Of a DNA stretch of 64,000 nt, positions 33,280-45,200 are shown one piece after another (position 1 is the stretch's first letter; each line of letters begins with the position of its first letter). Position numbers and translations under genes: made by a program. Location: the NCBI GenBank assembly GCA_949316235.1, contig OX438741.1, forward strand, positions 23,774,324 to 23,838,323, in the 5' to 3' direction. The notes beneath the pieces were generated by a model. The model searched no databases, was not told the origin of the DNA, and saw only the letters and a list, made by a program, of their open reading frames with translations. This DNA is from Oegoconia quadripuncta (lineage: Eukaryota > Arthropoda > Insecta > Lepidoptera > Autostichidae).

Positions 33280-36200
33280 ATGGCTCTTTGGAGGAATTTT
33301 AAAACCTTTTACCTAAAAGAAGATTATGATTGGGATAGGTCTGATATTACTTTTTACAATTTCCATCCTCAACTCAAAATAGTTCTAATGATCGAAGGGA
33401 TATTCTTTAACAATCGAAATTCACCAATAAGGTAAGGTATACCTATGTACGAGTATAATGTATTATCTTCTCAAATTTTTTTTTTTTCATAATAAGTATT
33501 TGTTGATTTGGTTGTTGGTCACAGGGTTTATTCCGGATGAGTTAGGTAGGACATATAGGTAAGTGAAATAGAACGTATGGGCATATAGGTACTTAGATTT
33601 TTTTTTGTTTTTTTAGGAAACCATAATCGAATAACCTGTTGTATCCCTTGACGGCCGCGTTTGTAGCATAAAATAAAAATATATTAAAATAATTTAATAT
33701 ATTTAAATTAAATAAAAAATACTTGGAGAAAATATGAGTTCCAAATAAATTTCGCATGATAAGAACCCTACGAATCCCGCCAGTCGCATATCAATCTCTG
33801 ACAAGAGCTCGCGTCAGTAATGGTGTTGAAAAAAAAAATTAACTACCTATATGCAGTAACTTCTATTTCACTTACCAAATATGCCTATTTTTCCCTTACC
33901 TTAAAAACCTCACCAATATAACTAGGTATGCAAATAACTTTTATTCTACGACTTTTAGGTTTGTTGTCCTATAAATGGTGTTTAGGGTTCCGTAGTCAAC
34001 AACTGTATGTGGCATGTATACATAGAGAACCTCGGTCATCGTGTGTGGATAGGTCATTTAAAAATATTTGACCACTTGAACAGTTTTTTGATTGAGGGAT
34101 CCGTTTAAGAAATATAAAGCGTTAGTATTAATTTTTGTTAGAGTCAAGTACATTGAATTACACAGAAGTAGGTATCATCATCAGCTTGTAAACATCCCAA
34201 TGCAGGGATATAGGCCTAGGGAGTATAGGCCATAGTCCACCACGCTGGCCCAATGCGGCTTGAGGACTTCATATGCCTTTGAATTTTTATTTCTCTGGCT
34301 AGCAGGTTTTCTCACGATATTTTCCTTCACCGTTAAAGAGCAGTCGGATAAATGCGCATCAGTAATTAAATTGGGAATCGAACCCGGACCTCCCATATTG
34401 GGAGACCGCTGAGCCACCGATAATGCTTCAACTTGCGTTAAATCTTCCGAAATGTAACGCTTTAACGTCTAACGAAGTTAACTTTTTTTTAGTAACGGAT
34501 TAACGATTAAATAAATAAATTAATTGATTAACGGTGCCCAACTATGAGTATAGGTATGCATGCATAATTTTTGTTTGTGATGGTGACAAGGCTCAGAAGA
34601 TCCCTATGGAAATAATCAATCAATCAAATACTTTTTATTGCACAATTAACAAAAGCTACATGAAGAATATGTGTATTACGTCACAGACGCAGACGAATTA
34701 TCTAAGTACATCTATCCGCAGGTTCGTTCTACCGACCCTGAACGGGCTGATATCGATGGTAGCGATAGGATTTGAAACGTTTTACGTCTACAACGCAGTT
34801 ATGACGGAAGACTACACATTCGCCTCAGAGTGTTTCTGCTACCTCGTGATTATCGCGACGGTACCTATTGTCTACGCAAGTGTCCTATACAACAGAGACA
34901 AAATTACGCAGCTGTTAGATAACATGAACGGCCACTTTATTCAAGTTTGTAAATTGGGAGCTAGATATAGGTATGATGACAGTATTTTCATAATAACATT
35001 AATTGAAAGTTTTGAAAAACCCCGAGTGTTAGCGACTTTACAACGGTGTTACCGTTCGGACGGAACGTTTTTGGTTTTGGTTTAGCTTTAGTTTAGCTGA
35101 AGTAAAAAATGGTATCGCGCTATTTTTTGTGAACGGATATAGCGTTGACGCTACCAAACTAAAACCAAACCCAAAATGTGTGGAGCTAAACACGAGTATA
35201 AAAAAAAGTAGGTTAATTTCCAGGGATGGGCCGAATTTCGTTTTACACTCGGTTTAACCGAACTTCGGCAGCTTAAACCGAACTTCGTCATTCGGCCGAA
35301 TTTCGGTTAAAATGCCGAACATTCTGCACAAAATTCATAATAGAAATTAATGAAAAAAAATTCTATTATGAATTTATAATTTTTTAAAGCACTATTGGAT
35401 TAGGCGAGTGAACAGGATGTTGTAATTGAGCAAATTGTCTATCATGCTTCACGCGAATGTGGTTTATGAGAGCAGAAGTAGACGCTTTACGGCCAATACC
35501 ACCACGAGATATCAACTAACCACATATGACACATTTCACTTTGTTCTGGTCGTCTGTTTCTGTATAAAATGCCCAAAACACTTGATTTTTTTCTTCCAGT
35601 CATCTTCAAAACAAAGTAACAAACAAATAATGATAAAATCTATCAATTTAAACCAACAAAAATCACGTAAAAACAATTAATTTAATTTGTGTAATGTAAA
35701 CAAAACAATAGTACGTGACAAGCTGGTGACGTCTTTACAAATGACTAGAAGGCCCCGTGGGGAAGCGCGGAGTGCGGGCGGGGCATATCTAGCAATATTT
35801 GCAGCAAGTGCGTAAATAAGTCACAACACGAAAAAGCGTGACGAAATTGAACAGAAGTTCGGCCGAATTTTTCATTTTTACCGAATGTCCGCCGAAGTTC
35901 GTATTCGGTTCAAACCACATTCGGCCCATCTCTATTAATTTCCGCTAATCGCGCTAATCATTTATTAGCGCGATACGAAATGTGCATAACGTAACATTTT
36001 TGGTTATGATTTAGCTTTGGTATTATCGTTCAAACTTAACGCGATCGGCCCCCTGAGGTCGCTCTGGGGACCAATCGCGCTATTTTACAGCGGTTTTACC
36101 GTTCGAACGGAACATTTTTGGTTTTGGTTTAGCTTTTCTTTAGCTGAAGTAAAAAATGATATTGCGCTATTTTTTGTGAACGGATATAGCGTTGACGCTA

Positions 36201-39200
36201 CTAAAGTAAAACCAAACCCAAAATGTTTAGAGCTAACCACGAGTATTAAAAAAAACTAGTTTAATTCCGTTCAAATGATTAGCGCGATACGAAATGTGCT
36301 TAACGTAACGTTTTTGGTTATGGTTTAGCCTTGGTATTATCGTTCAATCTTAGCGCGATCGCCCCCCTGAGGTCGCTCTGGGGGCCAATCGCGCTATTTT
36401 ACAAAGGTTTTGCCGTCCGAACGGAACTTTTAATTATCTTTGGTGGAGGCCTATGTCCAGCAGTGGACGCCTTTCGCCTGATATGATGATGATGAACCTC
36501 TAATTCTGACAGATTGAATATAGAAAAATATTTAATGTGAACTAGTAACACGAGTAAATGATTAAATGAACGACTCGTGTCTTAGAATATGGCAAATATG
36601 TTTCACTGACTGATTATGCTATTATGTTTAACTGATCTAAACGAACTATAGAGTAGGTTAGTAGGTAGGTACCTATTTACAATGTTTTTATTTTTATGAT
36701 TTTTGTTTTTTGGGTTCCTAAATTTTCCGCTTGGTAGAGTTCTATAAAGCGGAAAGTTTCATCGTTGGTCATTGTTAATACCATTTTACACAAGTCGTAA
36801 TGGCGGCGTAACGCATCAATACAAACTTCAAATCAGCTGCGTGCGATCACCGTGGGAGCACAGTGGACGCAGCGGCCACAACTCCGCCACAAACGCCGCG
36901 CGCCGCGGCCCACCGGCCGCCTCCTTTGATCTTTTGTTAAAAACCGACACCACACGGATCTTGCGCCAACTTGTGGGTCATCAATAGTCATCATTCCAAT
37001 ACATACCAATATAAGCACAGACACCCGCTCTACATGATATCCATACATATTGGCCATAAACATTCGCCACAATGTTTGCCAACGTGAAGAGGGCCAATAA
37101 CGCATTATTCGGCATGTGACGATGCATAGCATCGGTGGGAGAATGCGTCATACTTCCCTTCCCGTTTCAGCCAATCACCGTGTTACTTGTCCAGTCAAAC
37201 AGCCAATCCGGTGCGTTTTCATGTTTCCTAGATTCGGTCCCAGGTGGCGCGCGACACGACGGCTGGCCGGCGTACCAAGCGCTCCTCATAGCGTCGTTAC
37301 TTCTCGGTGAAGCAACACCTCCGTTATTTCATTAGTAAAAGTTAACGGTTTTACTTAAATTTTTTTTATATTACAATTTGTTGTATTTATTATTAAATAT
37401 GAGTGGCGGCGAAGTGAATTCGGATCGAGAAAATCAAGATGATCACGGGGGCAGACAAGCATTCGAGTCGCCCGGCAACAAGCGGCCGGTCTCGTCAACA
37501 TCGGATTCATCCGATTCATCCGAGGATTGCTCGATAAAGCGGAAAAAACGGGGTGAGTCACAAAATGATATTTTTATGCGGTACCTGATTGAACAAAACA
37601 ATGTTATGGCTAATTTTATGCTGCAAACCTCGATATTTTCCGCTTCGCACACGCAAGCATCATCGTCTGTAGGTACACGCATTTCCGTTACCCCAGATGT
37701 TATGCAATCTACGAATATTGCTAATAATGCCACCCCGCTACTACCGCCGCAACTTTCAAATGATTCATTTTTGCGCCGACCCGCTTCTGCTATAGCTTAC
37801 GAGATACCGCGATTAGACCTGAGCTCGCTTAATACTGTTGTAAAGGACCCAAAAGTACCACCCGCTGACCCAGAACGACTGAAACGTCTCGTACAATTAC
37901 AAAAATTTAGCGATCCTACTTGGAAGGAAGTACGGTATGCGGATGCATTAAAAATTCATAATGCCTCCCCTGGGTTTACTGACTTGGAGGTAAATGACGA
38001 ACTTCGTCAATATTGGAAAGGAAAAGATTATTATGCGGGATCGGAAAGAGTTACAGCCGCTATTACCAATGGCTTACTTTTACAACGGGACTTACTGAAT
38101 CAAAACTTACAGCAATTCGTGGACTGGGCAGCTTCCCCCGGTTCTGCGTTATCACCAACAGTAATTTTTGATAAAATATCAGAATTATTCAATAAATCTT
38201 CAAAATTTCATAAGAATAGCGAGGTTTACAAATTGTTTGTGGTAAGCGAGCTGATTATGTCGAGAACCGCAGGGAAATTATATTAAGTGCACTGCCCAAT
38301 AGGAACTTGCGAGAGGGTCTGCGGAAGATACCTCCAAGTTCAAAATGCCTGTTCGACGAGCACCAGCTGCGCGAGTATATTCAGAATACCGGTGGTATGG
38401 ATAAATGGGTCAGACCGTGGTATACCAATGAAAAGACTGCCCAGGCATCTAACCAAAAACCACCCGCAAGACCTAATACGTCACGTGACACATATAACCA
38501 GTCATTTCGTCCGCGCGACAAGGGGGCTAAGAAAAAGGGATACAAGACGGGTGGTAACTCCAATCATACCTTCAAGAGTAAGAAGCCCTTCAAGAAGGAT
38601 AGCCAGCCCGGTAAAGGACGTTTTGACAAATGACTCGAGGTTCGACCGACCCGAGTTTTACGGGGGCTGTCTCCGATCGTATCGGAGGCAGTGGCAGGCG
38701 CGTGGAGCTCCGCAGGCCCTTCTCAAAATGATTATGGGAATGCGTCTGCCATTTACCTCCAAACCTATGCTTGTCCAACCATTTGCTCGCAACCTCCACT
38801 TGTTCAAAACCCCAGAATCGACCCAGATGTCGAAACAAATTCAAGAGTTAGTCGACCAAGGGGTTCTCGAGAAACTAAGTCGAAATCAATTGGGGCCAAA
38901 TTTCTTCTCGAAAATATTCCTCACGAGAAAGAGCGACGGGTCTCACCGGCCCATTTTCAATTTGAAGCGCCTCAACGAACACATTATCCCCAGGACGTTC
39001 AAATTGATATCACATCGTCAGATACCCCTTTTTCTACAAGATCAAGACTGGATGGCAAAATTGGACCTATCGTCAGCTTATTTTCACGTGAGCATCGCAG
39101 AATGCCATCGACGTTTTCTGAGGCTAATCTACAAGGATCAGGTGTTCCAAATGACCAGTTTACCTTTCGGTCTATCGTGTGCACCGAAGAACTTCGCAGC

Positions 39201-42200
39201 ACTCACGAACTGGGTCGCGCAGGTTCTCCGGGACCAAGGTATGAGGGTAGTAATTTACCTAGACGATTTTCTGCTGGCGTCACAGTCAAAGAACCAGCTT
39301 ATCAAGCAACTCAGGGTGGCAATCGACATTCTACAGGAGTTAGGCTGGACCATCAACTTAGAGAAATCAGTGACATGCCCCACAAGAGAGTTAGAATATC
39401 TGGGTCTGGTATGGAACACAGATCAGAATTTTATGTGTCTACCTCAGAAGAAAATAAAAGTAATAACGTCCACACTACAGCAAGTACTTTGCCGGGGCAA
39501 AATGTCTTTGAAAGAATGCCAGATAATTATGGGGACGATGAATTTTGCCAATTTCGTCATTCCAAGAGGCAGGCTCCATTGCCGCCAGTTGCAGCGACAC
39601 TTACGTGCACTCAATCCTCTACCACCGCAGAAGAGATTGAATATACCACCTCCTGTTCTAATCGAGCTGACGTGGTGGATTTCCACACTCAAGGGCCCCA
39701 GCACCAGGACCAGTCTTCACGTAAAGCTCATTCAACATTTTCTAACAACCGACGCAGCCGACTTTGGTTGGGGTGCACAGATGGACGACCACACAACTTC
39801 AGGACGATGGGAGCCTTACCAGGTCGACTGGCATTGCAATCGCAAGGAGATGTTTGCTATAATAGCCGCAGTGAGGTACTTCAGAATACAGCTGGAAGGT
39901 CATCATCTCATGCTCCAGACAGACAATCGGACAGTGGTGTCGTATGTCAAAAAAGAAGGCGGAACACGATCGATACCCCTTTTAAATCTAACTTACCAAC
40001 TGCTAAATCTTCTAGACAAATGGAATATAACGATAACAGTAGAATATCTCCCAGGCAGATTCAACGATATCGCCGACAGTTTATCTCGTGGCCGGGTGAA
40101 TTCAGAGTGGCACCTGAAAGAGACTGCCCTCAGCAAAATATTTCACTACTTCGGTACCCCCCAGATAGATCTTTTCGCTAGCAAAGAAACGAGAGTGGTA
40201 GAGAAATACGTCACCAAAGATTGTCGAGACAGGATAGCACATTATTGCAATGCTTTCAGTCGCCCGTGGGAATACCAACTAGCTTGGATATTTCCACCTC
40301 CCAGCTTGCTCCCGCGTGTTCTTCATCATCTAAACTCTGCGAAGGGTACCTACCTTGTGGTAGCTCCGATGTGGGAACGGGCATTTTGGTTGCCGGATTT
40401 ACGTCGACGAGCGTTGACCAAACCAATGAAAATTCAGAATTTAGACCAAGTGTTAGTAGACCAGACCACCGGCCTCCCTCCGCCACGAGTACAAGACATG
40501 AAGCTTTTAGTCTGGAAAATTGGGGCTGGGGTGATATGACTAAGGATTGGTCGGAGAGAGAAAGAGCATTATTGAGATCAAGTTGGAGGGAGTATACTCT
40601 AAAGACTTACAAACCAGCTTGGACCCGTTGGGTAAAGTGGTGCGCTAGTAACAGGTTTGATTTTAAATCCCCAGATGGACCCACTTTATCAAAGTTTCTG
40701 GCGCACTTGTTTCTTGAAGAGAAATTAGCTTATTCGACAATACTTGTTCACAAATCAGTAGTTGTATCATTTAGCCAAACTAGTAGTGCCGAGGAACTTA
40801 ACTCTCATTTTCTCGTTAAACATATCCTAAAAGCAATTTCTCTTCAGAAACCTAGAGCAGGAAAACCCCCCATCTGGGATCCAAGCGATTTGATAAGCTG
40901 GCTAGAGGCACATCCTCCAAAAAATTTAAATTTATTTGAGGCTTCGCGTAGATTACCTTGCATTTTACTTCTCGCTTCAGGCAGACGTGTCCACGATCTC
41001 ACTCTTTTGAAAATTTCAACTGATCATTTCTCGGATGCGGGTACACACATAATTTTACTCCCCGTTTTCGGATCTAAAACGGACACTGCTGCCTACAAGC
41101 AATCGGGTTGGAAATTAATACAGCACACTAATTCCAATGTTTGCCCTGTCTTCTGGATTAGAAAAGTCATAGAGCTTGGTGAAGAGAGACGTACGCCAGA
41201 GTGTTGCAGCGCCTTGTTCGTTACAATAAGAGGCACCCCTCAGGACGCCTCGCGTACTATTATTGGTAGTTGGGTAAAGACTATTTTGCGGGACGCCGGG
41301 ATCAGGGCTTCCTCCGGAAGTGTGCGCTCTGCCGTAGCGTCTCTGAGTTGGTATGATAATTTACCTATCGAAGATATTCTTTCGCATGGTAATTGGCGTA
41401 GAGAGAATACCTTTGCACAATTTTACTGTAGGCAAATTATAGGCCGATCAGTTCCATTTCAGTCTAACAATTTAGTACATAACTTTGAATCAGTGTGATC
41501 CTTGTTTTCTATTAATAAATACAATCCTCTAAAAATTCTTATCTGTCAATCTCTCTGATTTTATTTAATTAAATTTTTTTTTTTTTGAATGCAATATTAT
41601 ATTTTGTTACCTACATGGTACCTACAGGTAATTATAGTCACATAGCGTCGCAGCGATCACCAGGAGTCAATAAACACTTCTCTCACCGATGCTATGCATC
41701 GTCACATGCCGAATAATAGTGCAAGTTTTACATAACAATAAAACTTGTATTATTTAGCAGAGACGATGCATAGCATCCCAATAAGGGCTCCTGGTGAGAG
41801 ACTTCTATGAGGAGCGCTTGGTACGCCGGCCAGCCGTCGTGTCGCGCGCCACCTGGGACCGAATCTAGGAAACATGAAAACGCACCGGATTGGCTGTTTG
41901 ACTGGACAAGTAACACGGTGATTGGCTGAAACGGGAAGGGAAGTATGACGCATTCTCCCACCGATGCTATGCATCGTCTCTGCTAAATAATACAAGTTTT
42001 ATTGTTATGTAAAACTTGCACTATTTCCCCGCGTAATAAAAAAGGGACCTACAAGAATTATAGCATAGGTAACTCTATCTTAGAGTAGGTTGCTAGCTAA
42101 GCGCGCTCGTGTCATAGTCTGATTGCAGAGATAATTTAAACTATACTTTTTTTAGAGATAACTACATGGATGGCCAATTGCTGATATGGAAGCTATGTGT

Positions 42201-45200
42201 AGCATGGCTCACATTCATATTCGTCGTATCTGTTCTATTTATTACAAACACAGGCTGCTTACTGCTATACCAAAGCCTGTTCGCCACACAGGATGAGCAC
42301 AAGGTCCGCCCCCTCATATTTCCCATGTGGCTGCCTGAAGACGACCCCTATAGATCTCCTAATTACGAAATATTCCTGGGTCTACAAATTCTGCTCATTA
42401 CAGTTGTTGTTCAGACTTTTGCGGGTAAGTAAAAATATTTACAATTGGGTGGAATGGAACACAATACAAACCTGCTTTACCTTTATAGACTTTTGTTCGC
42501 AGTCTATTTGAGCTTTTGCTATAAGTTAGGAGCAATTTGATTTCTCCAGGAATGTAAATGATTTTAAATTTGGAATCAATAAAATTCCAGGAAAATAAAA
42601 CGCAATAAAGAATTCAATTATTTGAATTTAGAACTATAATTCATGTCTGTGACAATAATTTTTATGTGTGTGCTGATCACTTTTAAAGTTGCCTGCCAAT
42701 TAAAAAAGTGAATGGCGGATTTATTATTGTATTATTTTTGGGAAAAGCATTACATAGACTTTACATGCTTTCATTTCATCATACTCGGCCGGCTGACTTA
42801 CCGGTCTCTGCAGTTATTAGCTATTTATTATAAGTATTATACCCTGTTAGACAAACAATAATACCCACCTTACAATTAAAGTAACAGTTTTGTTAGGTAA
42901 CAAAACTTTTCTTACAGTTTACGTTTACACAGAATTCCATTTTCTGTTGCACTCCTATATAATAATGGAAATGATAATTCTGGATCTGGAGGTTGTATTC
43001 GAGGGCATGGACGAAAAGGTAGTGGAACTGGCACGCGAAGACCCACGTCGTGCACACGCGCAGGGGATCCTTAAAGCCAGGATGAAAAGGATCACTACGT
43101 GGCACAACGATGTCATCGGGTAGGTTACTAATACTAATTCATTAGCCTATTAATTTTTGGGTTCCATCAAAACGAAAATCCTCATAGCTAAGATACATAG
43201 AGCACACTGAAAGCTCTACGCTCCTAGTAGCTCATAAATGTTTGAATTTCGAATGTTATATTTTGTAAAACATGAGAGACTCGTCCATTGATTTAAAAAA
43301 AATAGCGGGATATCGCGTGTCTATTGTTCTTTATCACAAGTAGCTCGTCCTCCGTAGCAAAAACGGTATTAGGGCGATGGTTTTTTTATGAATTTAAAGT
43401 TCTCTGTCTCATTAAGGCTCCACTGCTCCTCTACGTGCTTTGGGCCCTCCCAATCTTCTCTATTCTTCAGTCCTCAACTGCGATCACTGAAGAAAATTTG
43501 ACTAGTGTCAGGCAACTAATTTTAGAAAACCGGCGTATGAGGAGATTCGAGGACATTTTGAGATTGGTTTGAGCCAAATTCAAAAAAACTTACATCAATG
43601 AAACATTTAATGAGAAGTTTGACATTTACGGGGCCTGAAGAGGCCGTGATATCTTTCAACCAGGACGTGAAAAACATGCATTCAGAACAATAATGGTTCC
43701 CATGTTTTCAAAAATTGTTTGACAGAATGAAAAAGTGTAATGAAGTTAAAATGTAATGAAGAATTCTTCGAAAACCAGTAAATAATTATATTACTTTACA
43801 TGTAAATTGTTTTATTAATAAGTTACGCAAAACATTCAGTATACCCCACGTAGGTATCTTATGCGTCCGTCCGGGGCCCGGGACAAGCATTTTAAAAACA
43901 AAACAGAGAACAAAATAATACCCTGTGGGGTTGATTTTTTCCAAACTGTGATAGAAAGTTCTGTCTAAAATTATCTCAAGATAGCTGTGTCCACTGTGTA
44001 GCTTTCTTCAGACAACAGAGATTTCACTCATATAGGCCAGTTTAGCGCGGCAAATTTTTCCACAATTTTTAAAAATTCAAATTTAGAACAATCCTATCGT
44101 AGTCGCTTTTTCTTAATTTGGATGTTTTTAAACCCAGTACAGTGCCTACAAGTTTCCTAATCAAACTTTTTGGACAGGTTTCGTTGGTCGATCACTTAAT
44201 CATTACTTTTACTTATTGAAATGATTCTAACGACATAAATCAGTAACTTTTGCACCATATCAATTTTTATTACATTGGTAACACGTTACGAACCTTACTC
44301 AGTGATGTCCTATGTAGTAGTACTCACTAGTTCGTTGTTTCCTCAGATCAGTGAATAAAGTGTCTTCTGTGTTCGGGCCGCCATTAGCATATCAAGTAAT
44401 GTTTAGTGCAGCAGCACTTTGCGTGATGGCTTACCAAGTGGTAGATGTAAGTATTAAGTTGGTCCAACGAATAATCGGCAACACTTACGTGTAAATACAC
44501 ACACAGGTAGTGCCTTTTTAGGGTTCTAAAGCCAAAGATAAAAAACGCTTATAGAATCGGCAAGTCCTTTACGTCAGATATTTTACTCGCAGACTATTAA
44601 TGTTACGAAGCTCAAATTTCACATGGACACATAGGCCCCTATTAATAAACCAATCTCAATAAAAGTCTTGAGGCTGTATCAACCGAGATGCGTCTTAAGC
44701 AGTTGACGCCATCTCAAGCTCCGTGCTAATATATAAACCAATCTTGAGGTCTACTCAGTTGAGATCACTTCTCAAGATTCGCCTCAGCGGCGAATGAATG
44801 ATAGTTTAACTTCTGTTATCTGTGATGATAGTCTTGTCGCACCTCTCAAGTGAGTACTGCTTGAGATGCACATGCTTTTCAGGTCTCAAGTTAGGTTTAT
44901 TAATCAACACGTTTACTTGAGACCGGTCACAACTGTTCTCAATCTTGAGAATGTTTTATTTTATTAATACGGGCCATAGTTATGATGGCTACAAAGTAAA
45001 GTTAAGAAATGAAATCTTGAAAAAAAAAACTCTTGTATCACACAGTATATGTAAATTGGGGGTATTTTTTAGGGTTCCGTAGTCAACAAGGAATTTTTAT
45101 ACATTCGCCATGTCCGTGCGTATGTGCGCTCATTCAATTTGTAGTTAAATAATTAGCACTCTAAGGAAGTCGGAATCTAGTAGTAGTAGTAGTAGCACTA

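Larger units (their letters stand above)
35045..36425. repeat. Tandem array of about 320-base units in receptor intron 2
   Basis: Unit 1 (35045-35220 plus 35943-36088), unit 2 (36089-36405) and the start of a third. Each unit has a GGTTTTGGTTTAGCTTT block, a TATAGCGTTGACGCTAC block, a TTAGCGCGATACGAAATGTG block and an AATCGCGCTATTTTACA end. Unit 1 is split by the hAT element at 35221-35934. Rich in CGCG compared with the surroundings. Confidence 0.75.
37104..42025 (+). mobile_element. DIRS-type tyrosine-recombinase retrotransposon, 4.92 kb
   Basis: Gag-like, reverse transcriptase/RNase H/methyltransferase-like and tyrosine recombinase frames lie in that order between inverted terminal repeats (37119-37291 and 41805-41977, identical as read). 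An internal complementary region at 41685-41778 matches, in reverse, both outer ends joined: the last 64 bases of the right end and the first 33 of the left. This is the DIRS replication arrangement, in which a circle is made and reinserted by the recombinase. Both ends carry ATT and there is no target duplication, as expected. Inserted in intron 2 of the odorant receptor, in sense orientation. Confidence 0.93.

Noticed and set aside
38691..40181. A 496-codon plus-strand frame inside the DIRS element
   Set aside because: It overlaps the RT frame in another phase, with no domain and no ATG context. It is a shadow of the coding sequence.
42166..42432. Start codon MDGQLLIW as a separate small membrane protein
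   Set aside because: The ATG lies inside exon 3 of the odorant receptor, which is in phase with exons 2 and 4.
45178..45197. AGT trinucleotide run and the TTG run near 53165
   Set aside because: They are short simple repeats of five to six units and of no evident meaning.
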